Of a stretch of 64,000 bases of DNA, positions 8,797 through 16,242 are shown piece after piece. The position numbers and the translations under genes were made by a program. How positions within the stretch are numbered: the first letter of the stretch is position 1; every line of letters begins with the position of its first letter. Where the stretch lies: NCBI GenBank assembly GCA_017527625.1, contig JAFXPV010000007.1, forward strand, positions 43,181-107,180, in the 5' to 3' direction. The DNA comes from Bacteroidales bacterium (lineage in GTDB: Bacteria > Bacteroidota > Bacteroidia > Bacteroidales > UBA932). The notes below the pieces were generated by a model that was given only the letters and a program-made list of their open reading frames with translations, made no database searches and had not been told where the DNA came from.

Positions 8797-9328
8797 TTCT
8801 CATCTCATTCTTGTATTTCTTGCACCATTCGCCAGGCGTCATACCGGTATACCGTGTAAAGGCGGTATTGAAGGTTGTCATTGATTGGAATCCTGACCTG
8901 CCGGCCATAGTCGTAATGTCGATGTCCGGCTCCTTGACGAAAGAGTCCATTGCGTCGCGCACCCGGTACCAGTTTATAAACTGGCTGAAATTCTTCTTGA
9001 AATAAGAATTGATGATGCGCGACAGGTAGGCCTTGTTGGTTTGCAAGTCGTCCGCGATATCCACGATCTTGACATTGGGTTTGAGATAGGGTTTTTCTTT
9101 CTCGAGATACTCCATCAGTCTGTCGCAGATGACCTGATGATTGTCACAAATGGTGTTGACAGCCCCGTCGATGTCTGCGTCCGCAACCAGGTCGGGACTA
9201 AGATAGGGTTTGACAGGGGCCTGGACCTCAGGCTCTTTGTGATTGCGTGTGCGTCGGAACAGGTAGACGCAGAGAACAGCAAGGACTGCAGTAAGCAGCG
9301 ATGCTGCAATGAAAAGAAATTGGATCAT
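8750..9328 (-). CDS. Membrane-anchored AraC-type HTH protein
   Basis: 192 residues: one N-terminal membrane span (FLFIAASLLTAVLAVLCVYL, about 4-23), a polar linker to about residue 75, then an AraC HTH domain with VDIADDLQTNKAYLSRIIN and TMAGRSGFQSMTTFNTAF, ending FTRYTGMTPGEWCKKYKN. It has no ligand-binding or kinase domain. Such membrane-tethered regulators are known in Bacteroidota, but this one has an unusually small extracytoplasmic portion, so sensing must come from a partner. It starts 117 bases downstream of the third repeat-lipoprotein gene in the same direction and overlaps the next HTH gene. Confidence 0.75.
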   Translation of the reverse strand: MIQFLFIAASLLTAVLAVLCVYLFRRTRNHKEPEVQAPVKPYLSPDLVADADIDGAVNTICDNHQVICDRLMEYLEKEKPYLKPNVKIVDIADDLQTNKAYLSRIINSYFKKNFSQFINWYRVRDAMDSFVKEPDIDITTMAGRSGFQSMTTFNTAFTRYTGMTPGEWCKKYKNEMRNEMVNAGKKTRKAEK

Positions 9329-9444
9329 AGCTTGAATTTTTGGTGGAAATTACAAAGCAATAAGCAGCCAAAAATTCAAGATTGCAATGTCAGGTACTGA
9401 TTTTTCCAAATACAAGAATGGAAAAACGAATATTATTTTTCGAA

Positions 9445-10722
9445 TCAATTCAGGAAGTTATCCAAAATTGTCTGGATGGCAGTCAGGATAGCGCTGTAGT
9501 CGGGCAGCCCCTGAATGGCGGTGAGAATGCCCGAAAGGACTGTGGGCAGATCCACACTTACATTTGTCGACAGGGTGCCGATGGCAGTCGATACATTGTC
9601 GATTACATTCGAGAGGCCGTCTTTCATATCGCCCAGTTGTGTCTTCAAGTTATCGAGCGCCGTCTGGACGAGGCCCAGGGCAGTCTGATCATCTATGAAA
9701 CCGTTGCTCAAGGCAGTTTCGATGGTTGCGAGTTTGGTCTCCAAACTGGTTGCCGGACTCGTTACAGCTGCCTTTAAGGCAGTCAGTTTTGTAGCCATCG
9801 TGCCATCCAGTGTGGTAATAGCCAGCTCGATCAAGTCCAGTTCATCTTTCAGATGGGTTTCATCCGTTGAGATATCATCCAAGGCAACCTCGATCAACGC
9901 CAGTTTCGTCTCCAGGCCCGAGGTCCGGCTGGTGATGGCAGACCGGACGGCATCCAGTTTCTGTGCCAACGAGCCGTTCAGCGAAGAAACGGCCTTATTC
10001 AGCAGTTCCAACTGCTTCCGGTTGTCGGCAAAACCACCCGCGACGGCGGCTTCCGCCAATGCAACTTTGGTCGACAGGGCCGTTGCCTGATTGTCCATAG
10101 CTGTCTCGATGGCTGCCAGCCTCTCGTCCAGCGCGCCGCCCAGCGAAGATAAGGCATCAATGGCCAGAGCCTGCGCCGCAGCACTGTCGGCAAAACCATT
10201 TTCAACAGCTGCGTCAATAAGGCCCAACTTGGTCTCCAGGCTGGTGGTTCCGGTTTTCACAGCTTCTTCGATGGCCGCCAGCTTTTCGTCCAGCGAACCG
10301 TCCAGCGAGGCAATTGCCTGCTGCAACAACTCCTGGCGTGCGCGGTCGTCGGCAAAACCACTTTCAACGGCAGCATCGATAAGGCCCAGTTTGGTTTCCA
10401 GGCTCATCGTTCCTGCCTTCACGGCAGCTTCGACTGCCGCCAGTTTCTCGTCCAGCGAGCCGCCCAATGCCTCCAGTGCCTGCCGGATCTGTTCAATCGC
10501 CGACTGGTTGTCCGCAAGCCCCTGGCTCAGCAGGGAATCGATGTGCGACATCTGCTCAGACAGGGTGCGGCTCGACTGCTTGATCGTCGAAAGGACTTCG
10601 CTGTAATCTGATCCAAGAGTTATGCGAAGATCCTCCTGCCCGTTCTCGCAGCCACACGGGACCAGCAGGATAATGCCGGTAAGCAAGAGGGCGGATATGC
10701 TTGTCTTTTTTATGTCTTTCAT
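9445..10722 (-). CDS. Repeat lipoprotein A (five 54-residue helical repeats)
   Basis: 425 residues; not a family I can name. Signal peptide MKDIKKTSISALLLTGIILL followed by Cys23/Cys25; either could be lipidated. A conserved head (LRITLGSDYSEVLSTIKQSS) leads to a half repeat and five units at residues 88-360, of 54, 54, 54, 57 and 54 residues. Typical unit: GSLDEKLAAIEEAVK, SLETKLGLIDAAVENGFAD, then about 16 more helical residues. Unit 4 lacks GFAD. The tail repeats amphipathic helix (AIGTLSTNVSVDL) and ends PDYSAILTAIQTILDNFLN. Predicted all-helical rod on the cell envelope. Last gene of a four-gene operon; seven bases after gene B. Confidence 0.8.
   Translation of the reverse strand: MKDIKKTSISALLLTGIILLVPCGCENGQEDLRITLGSDYSEVLSTIKQSSRTLSEQMSHIDSLLSQGLADNQSAIEQIRQALEALGGSLDEKLAAVEAAVKAGTMSLETKLGLIDAAVESGFADDRARQELLQQAIASLDGSLDEKLAAIEEAVKTGTTSLETKLGLIDAAVENGFADSAAAQALAIDALSSLGGALDERLAAIETAMDNQATALSTKVALAEAAVAGGFADNRKQLELLNKAVSSLNGSLAQKLDAVRSAITSRTSGLETKLALIEVALDDISTDETHLKDELDLIELAITTLDGTMATKLTALKAAVTSPATSLETKLATIETALSNGFIDDQTALGLVQTALDNLKTQLGDMKDGLSNVIDNVSTAIGTLSTNVSVDLPTVLSGILTAIQGLPDYSAILTAIQTILDNFLN
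9643..10461 (-). repeat. Coding tandem repeat, five units of about 162 bp (lipoprotein A)
   Basis: Five degenerate units encode residues 88-360. They are protein-level repeats: codons have diverged, so DNA identity between units is modest. Confidence 0.8.
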
Positions 10723-10729
10723 AGGAATG

Positions 10730-13171
10730 TCAGTTCACAATCGTTACTACCAAACTATACGAGAAGGATAACGCCAGTATCTTGAACTGAGGATCGGTCT
10801 CAGTGGGGAAGGTCCACAGGTCGTAATGGGCTGTCAAGGCGAATTTTGCTCCGGGCACAGGATCTGCCTGGAACTTCACGGCCAATTTCAGCGTTTCCGG
10901 CAGCAGCTGGGCCGACATCTTAAAATAAGGGCCCTCAAGGTCTCCATATTGTTCCTGCAGAATAAAACGGCCCTCCAGCCACTCTCTCCGCAAACCCAGT
11001 AAAGAGAGCAGGCTTCTGATATCGACGACCGCAGTATTGTCGCCCTGGATATCGTTAACCCCGACAATGGCACTTTCAGGGAACATATTTGCATTGTACC
11101 AAGCGATCTGGTAAGGATTGATCGTATCCTTGACATTCCAGTGGTCTGTCAGGACCAGATACCCAAGCAGACCCTCGTGCCTGACACCGCTGGAATCCAA
11201 GTAATTCTGCCACAATTTCCTGCCGTCGGACTGACTCTTGCCTGGCCAGAGCTTGGGAAAGGTGACGCCAGCCGAATCCGGTGTGAAGACAATCATCCTT
11301 TTGTCCTTATCCAAATTGATGAAAGCAGGTGCCATCAGGTAGTTTAACGGAAAGAACTGCACAGAATCAATGAATGCGGCTGTATACGTGCGGGTATCCG
11401 ACCCGTCTTGCGTCTCGAATTCCCCGCTGTCGAGCGAAGCATAGATGTTATTGAATACGCCGATTCCTTTCTTTTTGTGTACTTTTATGTACTGGCCTGC
11501 AGGATACTGCCAGAATCTGATGCCCTTCAAGGCTTTAGGCATCATCACAAGATCAAAAGGTTCCGTGGTGATATATTTCGTTTTCTGCGAGTTTACATAT
11601 GCAGCAGAAAGAGCCACTGTAGCCTCGTCCCAGACAACATAAGGGCATTGGCAGGATATGTTGACGGCATACTTTCCTTCGACCGAAGGATCGGCAGTCA
11701 ACGAGAGGGAATACAGGATGGACGATGCATCGCCCTGGGCATTATTGCCCCAGGTCGGGAAGAACTGCTTCCTCGAAAGAATGTCCAGCTTCAGCATCGC
11801 TTCGTCGATGACCGTATTCGCCGGATCGACCTGGATTTCGGCTTTCCATAAACCGCCGGCTGCCGTCGTGAGTGTCGGTTCTCCTACATACTTCAGGCGG
11901 AACGGGACAATTGTTTGTTCCAGTTCGGTGAGCGCTTGCTGGATTGCGGCCATTGCCGTGCCGTAGTCCGGCAGTCCCTGAATGGCGGTGTATATGTCCG
12001 AAATGGCTGTGGATAAGTCCACGTTAATATTTGTCTCCAGGGCGCCGAGGGCTGTCGAAACGTCGTCGATAGCTTTCGAGAGTCCGTCATCCGCATCGCC
12101 CAGTTGTTTCTTAAGAGCATCGAGCGCCGTTTGCACCAGGCCCAAGGCCGTCATCTCGTCGGTAAAACCATTGGTGAGGGCTGTTTCGATGAGGGCCAGT
12201 TTCGTTTCCAGGCTAGTCGTCTGGCTGTTGACCGCTGTTTTGATGGCGGCCAGTTTCGTATCCAGCGTTCCACCAAGGGAAGAGATTGCCTGCAAGACCA
12301 GATCGATCTCCGAATTCTTCATACTATCCTCAAGGTTCTCCATTGCTGTTTCGATGAGGCCCAGTTTCGTTTCCAGGCTAGTCGTCTGGCTGTTGACAGC
12401 CGATGCGATGGCCGCCAGTTTATCTTCGAGCGGGCCACCCAGCGAATCAAGAGCCTTCTTGATCAATGCCTGCCGGGCCGACGCTTCTGTAAAACCTCCC
12501 TTTACGGCCGTTTCTATCAAAGCCATTTTGGCCGAAAGAGCCGTGGATGTATCTCCGATGGCGGTTTCGATGGCGGTCTGTTTCTCGTCCACTGCACCCT
12601 CGAGCGAGTCGATTGCTTCCATAATCAGCGCCTGTGCAGCGGCGCCGTCTGCAAAGCCTTCCAGGACTGCTGCTTCAATGAGGTTGAGTTTTGTCGAGAA
12701 GCTCATTTCCTGCGCCTTCACCGCCGATTCAATCGTTGCGAGTTTCTCATCGAGCGTCCCGGCCAGCGAAGAAATGGCCTGCTGCAGCAGAGCCAGCTGC
12801 GCCTGGGTGTCGGCAAAGCCGCTGTTCACGGCTGCCTCGATGAGCGCCAGTTTCGTTTCCAGACTAGATGTCTGGGACTTGACCGCCGCAGAGATGGCGT
12901 CCAGTTTCTCTTCCAGCGTGCCGCTCATAGAAGCAACGGCCTGCTGTAGCATTTTGACTGCCGTCTGGTTGTCAGCCAGGCCGTCGCGCTGCGACGCCTC
13001 GATCAGTGCCACCTTGTCGGCCAGCGGCTGGCTCGACTGGCTGATGGCCTCGAGAACGCCCCGGTAGTCCGACTGCAATGAGATTCTGATCGGCGAGACG
13101 TCGTTCTTGCAAGCAACCAGCGCCAGGGATACCGCCCAGACGAGGAACCACCTGTTTCGAATGTGTTTCAT
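10730..13171 (-). CDS. Repeat lipoprotein B with large C-terminal beta domain
   Basis: 813 residues. Lipobox LVAC gives lipid-attached Cys21. Head IRISLQSDYRGVLEAISQS matches lipoproteins A and C. Five repeats span residues 84-354 (54, 54, 54, 55, 54); unit 4 again lacks the GFAD turn (ENLEDSMKN instead). After a helical neck ending PDYGTAMAAIQQALTELE it alone carries about 390 residues of beta-rich sequence from residue 425 (IVPFRLKYVGEPTL, FQADPVPGAKFALTAHYDL, ending FSYSLVVTIVN). I do not recognise that domain. It contains no catalytic motif I can see, so adhesion or binding is the simplest guess. Middle of the operon, four bases after gene C. Confidence 0.82.
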   Translation of the reverse strand: MKHIRNRWFLVWAVSLALVACKNDVSPIRISLQSDYRGVLEAISQSSQPLADKVALIEASQRDGLADNQTAVKMLQQAVASMSGTLEEKLDAISAAVKSQTSSLETKLALIEAAVNSGFADTQAQLALLQQAISSLAGTLDEKLATIESAVKAQEMSFSTKLNLIEAAVLEGFADGAAAQALIMEAIDSLEGAVDEKQTAIETAIGDTSTALSAKMALIETAVKGGFTEASARQALIKKALDSLGGPLEDKLAAIASAVNSQTTSLETKLGLIETAMENLEDSMKNSEIDLVLQAISSLGGTLDTKLAAIKTAVNSQTTSLETKLALIETALTNGFTDEMTALGLVQTALDALKKQLGDADDGLSKAIDDVSTALGALETNINVDLSTAISDIYTAIQGLPDYGTAMAAIQQALTELEQTIVPFRLKYVGEPTLTTAAGGLWKAEIQVDPANTVIDEAMLKLDILSRKQFFPTWGNNAQGDASSILYSLSLTADPSVEGKYAVNISCQCPYVVWDEATVALSAAYVNSQKTKYITTEPFDLVMMPKALKGIRFWQYPAGQYIKVHKKKGIGVFNNIYASLDSGEFETQDGSDTRTYTAAFIDSVQFFPLNYLMAPAFINLDKDKRMIVFTPDSAGVTFPKLWPGKSQSDGRKLWQNYLDSSGVRHEGLLGYLVLTDHWNVKDTINPYQIAWYNANMFPESAIVGVNDIQGDNTAVVDIRSLLSLLGLRREWLEGRFILQEQYGDLEGPYFKMSAQLLPETLKLAVKFQADPVPGAKFALTAHYDLWTFPTETDPQFKILALSFSYSLVVTIVN
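12110..12922 (-). repeat. Coding tandem repeat, five units of about 162 bp (lipoprotein B)
   Basis: Encodes residues 84-354. The units are in the same order as in A and C: unit 2 has FADGAAAQAL, unit 3 ALSAKMALIETAV, unit 5 TALGLVQTAL. Confidence 0.8.
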
Positions 13172-13175
13172 AGGT

Positions 13176-14534
13176 CTAGTCGGTTATGTTCAGCGTGATA
13201 CAGTAGTCCAGCAGCACTTGCGTCGGAGCGAAGGAAGGGGTGTTGTCGACTTCCTTTTTCAGGTCTTCGAGGATTTTCTTGATATCAGCCAGGGCCTGGC
13301 TGTAGTCGGTCTGGCCTTGCACGGCGGCGAGGATCTGTGCCAGGACCTGGGCGATCTGTCCCGTGCTGAGTGTTGTCGAGAGGGCGCCAAGATCGGTTAT
13401 CAAACCGCTTATGTCGGTAGAGAGCGCATCATCCATATCTTTCACCTGCTTCTTCAGCGCACTCAGCGCGGTCTGCAGAAGGCCGATGGCTGTCTGCCCA
13501 TCGGCAAAGCCGTTTGTGATGGCCGTCTCGATGAGGGAGATCTTCGTCGACAGACTCGTCGACTGGTTATCCAGTGCCGATGAGATGTCCGACAGCTTCT
13601 GGTCGACTGTGCCGCTCAGAGAGGATAGCGCCTGTTGGATCAGTGTTACTTTCGTTTCGGTTCCGATCTGTCCGATTGCAGTCACAGCCGCATCGATCAG
13701 TGCCATTTTCGCATCCAGGCTCGTGGTCTGGCTGGCCAGGGCCGATCTGATGGCGGCCAGTTTATTGTCCACAGTCCCGCCGAGAGAATTGACTGCTGTC
13801 TGAATCAGTGACCGTTGCGTGGAATCAGCGGCAAATCCTTCCTTGACTGCCGTTTCAATCAATGCCATCCGGGCCGAAAGGGCCGTTGTCTGATTGCTGA
13901 TGGCGGCTTCGATGGCCGAGAGCTTTTCGTCGAGAGTGCCGTCAATCGAAGCGATCGCTTCCAGCATCAATGTCTGGGCTGCGGCGCTGTCGGCAAAGCC
14001 TTCCGTCACTGCTGCTTCAATCAGGCCAATCTTCGTTTCAAGGCTCGATGCCTGGGATTTGACAGCTGCTTCAATCAGGGCGATTCTCTCTTCCGCCGAA
14101 CCGCTCAGCGAAGCGATGGCCTGCTGCAGCAGTTCTTGTTGCGCCTGGCTGTCGGCAAAGCCGTTGCTGACAGCAGCTTCTACCAGCGCGAGTTTCGTCT
14201 CAAGGCTTGTGGTCTGGGCTTTCACCGCTGCTTCGACGGCCGCCAGTTTTTCCTCAATGGAGCCGCTCAGCGAGGCTACAGCCTGACGGATCTGGTCCAT
14301 TGCGGCCAGGTTGTCGGCCAGTCCCTGTTGCAGCGACGCTTCAATCAGCGCCAATTTGTCGGAGAGTGACTTGTTTGTGCTGTTGATGGCCGCGATGATT
14401 TCGCTGAAATCAGTCTCCAGCATAATATCCATATCCGGATGCCGGTTCTCGCACGAGGAGAACGCCAGTGGAGCCAGAAGCAAGAATGCCAGCACTCTGC
14501 TGCGCCGAATGCCTCTGTCCTTGGTCTCTTTCAT
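13176..14534 (-). CDS. Repeat lipoprotein C (five 54-residue helical repeats)
   Basis: 452 residues, with basic N-region MKETKDRGIRRSR and lipobox FSSC (Cys28). Head MDIMLETDFSEIIAAINST is the counterpart of the heads in A and B. Five repeats at residues 91-361 (54, 54, 54, 55, 54), with unit 4 lacking GFAD (TAIGQIGTETK). The neck contains QGQTDYSQALADIKKILEDL and the protein ends in a short beta-like tail (APTQVLLDYCITLNITD). Acidic and alanine-rich, with no cysteine in the array. First lipoprotein of the operon, 12 bases after the barrel gene. Function unknown; context suggests a surface stalk. Confidence 0.8.
   Translation of the reverse strand: MKETKDRGIRRSRVLAFLLLAPLAFSSCENRHPDMDIMLETDFSEIIAAINSTNKSLSDKLALIEASLQQGLADNLAAMDQIRQAVASLSGSIEEKLAAVEAAVKAQTTSLETKLALVEAAVSNGFADSQAQQELLQQAIASLSGSAEERIALIEAAVKSQASSLETKIGLIEAAVTEGFADSAAAQTLMLEAIASIDGTLDEKLSAIEAAISNQTTALSARMALIETAVKEGFAADSTQRSLIQTAVNSLGGTVDNKLAAIRSALASQTTSLDAKMALIDAAVTAIGQIGTETKVTLIQQALSSLSGTVDQKLSDISSALDNQSTSLSTKISLIETAITNGFADGQTAIGLLQTALSALKKQVKDMDDALSTDISGLITDLGALSTTLSTGQIAQVLAQILAAVQGQTDYSQALADIKKILEDLKKEVDNTPSFAPTQVLLDYCITLNITD
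13452..14264 (-). repeat. Coding tandem repeat, five units of about 162 bp (lipoprotein C)
   Basis: Encodes residues 91-361. Within each 54-residue unit hydrophobic positions recur every 18 residues. Confidence 0.8.
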
Positions 14535-14546
14535 AGGTTTAAATGT

Positions 14547-15230
14547 TTAATTCATCAGTTGGAAGCAAAGTCCCACGGTGGCATAGGCCTGGCCTTTCGG
14601 CGAGAGTTCCTGCTTGCCTGCCAGGACAAAACGGTAGCCGCCGCTGAGGCGCAGCGCTACCTGAGGGAGAATTACGTATTCCAGCGACAGAGTGGCCGGG
14701 ATACAGGGTACGACATACCGGTGGCTTTCGTTGCGGCCCGTCACGTGGACCGTGTTGCCGGTTTTGTCGGGTTTGAAAGTGTTGCTCACGCCGATGGTGT
14801 AGCTGTTGCCCCCTGCAAACAGGCAGGCGACTCCGGTTCCCACATAGAGAGACAGGGGCTTTTCTTCGCCTCTGAGCCCCAGCAGGTTCAGCTCTCCGGT
14901 CAGCCCGACGCCGTGGAAGTTGGTCTTGAAGTCGCGATAGACGTCGCCCTTCACACCGCCGTCAGGTTGTGGCAGCAGGCTGGCATTGGTTTGTTCCCGC
15001 AGCATCCGGGTATAGAAATAGTCGAGCCCCAGACGGCAGGTGGGGTTGAAGTTGAAGGAAAGACCCGCGCCGACCTGAGGCTGGGTAGCCGTTATCGCTT
15101 TGGCGCTGGTTCCTTCGATGCCACCGCCTTGAATCCACGAAGCGCCTCCGTCGAGACGAAGGCTGAGCGATCCCTGTGCCCACAGAACCGTCGGGAGGGA
15201 CAGCAATAACGCAAGTATTATCTTTTTCAT
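14547..15230 (-). CDS. Predicted outer-membrane beta-barrel protein
   Basis: 227 residues with signal peptide MKKIILALLLSLPTVLWAQG. The mature protein alternates hydrophobic strands and polar turns (SLSLRLDGGASW, VGAGLSFNFNP, CRLGLDYFYTRML, VGLTGELNLLGLRG, LSLYVGTGVACLFAGG, LSLEYVILPQVALRLSGGY) and ends AYATVGLCFQLMN, the pattern of an eight-stranded outer-membrane barrel. It lacks a recognisable OmpA C-terminal domain. It is the first gene of the repeat-lipoprotein operon and could anchor or export the stalk lipoproteins. Its exact family is not identified. Confidence 0.75.
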   Translation of the reverse strand: MKKIILALLLSLPTVLWAQGSLSLRLDGGASWIQGGGIEGTSAKAITATQPQVGAGLSFNFNPTCRLGLDYFYTRMLREQTNASLLPQPDGGVKGDVYRDFKTNFHGVGLTGELNLLGLRGEEKPLSLYVGTGVACLFAGGNSYTIGVSNTFKPDKTGNTVHVTGRNESHRYVVPCIPATLSLEYVILPQVALRLSGGYRFVLAGKQELSPKGQAYATVGLCFQLMN

Positions 15231-15246
15231 ACTGAAATATATGCAG

Positions 15247-15279
15247 TAAAGTTAAGATATACTTATAAATAAAAGTCAA
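15247..15279 (-). promoter_or_regulatory. Promoter of the repeat-lipoprotein operon
   Basis: Read on the minus strand, TTG (15277-15279) and TAACTTTA (15247-15254) with 22 bases between resemble the -33/-7 pair. It lies 17-49 bases upstream of the barrel gene and there is no other promoter-like gap inside the operon. Confidence 0.5.
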
Positions 15280-15342
15280 TATGCGTCAAAAAAAATGCAT
15301 ATTGAAACATTTTGCCAAATAAGACAGACCGGGAAGGAAATA

Positions 15343-16242
15343 TTATTTTTTAATCTGTTCGAATCCCTTTCCGAAAACGCCGCTGACGTTGCCTACGGAC
15401 ACAAAAGCAGTGTCGTCGACTTTCTTGATGATCCTCAGAATCTGACTGGATTCTTGCTTGCGGGCGACGACTGTAACGATTTCACTTTCCGTGTGAGTGT
15501 ACCAGCCTTCGCTGTGGATGGCGGTAACCCCGCGGTGGGCTTCCTTCGTTATGGCGTCGGCGATCTCGGCGTATTTCCTCGAGAAGACCATAATCTGGAC
15601 GCACTGCTTGTTGCCGTTGAGGAACAGGTCGAGGGTATAACTGAAGACAGCTGATGTGACAAAGCCGTAGATGACGGTGGCCAGGCGGGTGCCGAAGCTG
15701 CCGGCGGAAGGAATCAGCAGAGTGGACGAAATAATGAGCACATCGAGGGTGACGATGATGCTGCCGGGAGAAATGCTTCTGTATTTGTTGATGATCAGGG
15801 CGATGATGTCGGTGCCGCCGCTGCTGCCTCCCTGGGTGAAAGTGATGGCGATCCCGAGGCCGGAGAGGGCTCCGCCGAAGAGGGCGCAGGTCAGCCTTCC
15901 GTTCTCGTGGGCGAATTCATTGATGAAGTCGGAAGGGATGATGTCGGGGATGACACGGAACAGGAGGGTGGTTACTATGACGGCGAAGACGGTCTTGGCG
16001 CCGAAACTCTTGCCGAGGATTTTCAAGGCGATGACAAGCAGGACTGCATTGACCAGGAAATAGGTGTAGCTGATCTTGAAGCCAGTGGCGTACTGGATGA
16101 TGGCACCCATACCGGAAACGCCGCCGCCGACCATATTGTTCGGAAGCAGGAACACGCTCCACGCGGACACGTACAGCAGCAGTCCGAGGCTGATGATCGC
16201 GTACTCCTTAATTATCGTCCAGAAACCACCTTTACTCAGCAT
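15343..16242 (-). CDS. YitT family membrane protein
   Basis: 299-residue inner-membrane protein: about five to six membrane spans in the first 200 residues ([53 protein letters not shown]) including the glycine-rich [16 protein letters not shown] and [18 protein letters not shown] repeats, then a cytosolic DUF2179 domain ([29 protein letters not shown]). Function unestablished. The start codon overlaps the end of leuS by 7 bases, so the two are coupled. Confidence 0.9.
   Translation of the reverse strand: MLSKGGFWTIIKEYAIISLGLLLYVSAWSVFLLPNNMVGGGVSGMGAIIQYATGFKISYTYFLVNAVLLVIALKILGKSFGAKTVFAVIVTTLLFRVIPDIIPSDFINEFAHENGRLTCALFGGALSGLGIAITFTQGGSSGGTDIIALIINKYRSISPGSIIVTLDVLIISSTLLIPSAGSFGTRLATVIYGFVTSAVFSYTLDLFLNGNKQCVQIMVFSRKYAEIADAITKEAHRGVTAIHSEGWYTHTESEIVTVVARKQESSQILRIIKKVDDTAFVSVGNVSGVFGKGFEQIKK

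Noticed and set aside
11982..13067. 361-codon plus-strand frame opposite lipoprotein B
   Set aside because: It is the complement of the helical repeats (Ser/Ala-rich shadow); similar shadows occur opposite A and C.
9643..14264. CRISPR-like or VNTR DNA repeats
   Set aside because: The period of about 162 bp is fully coding and codons have diverged; there are no short identical direct repeats with spacers anywhere in the window.
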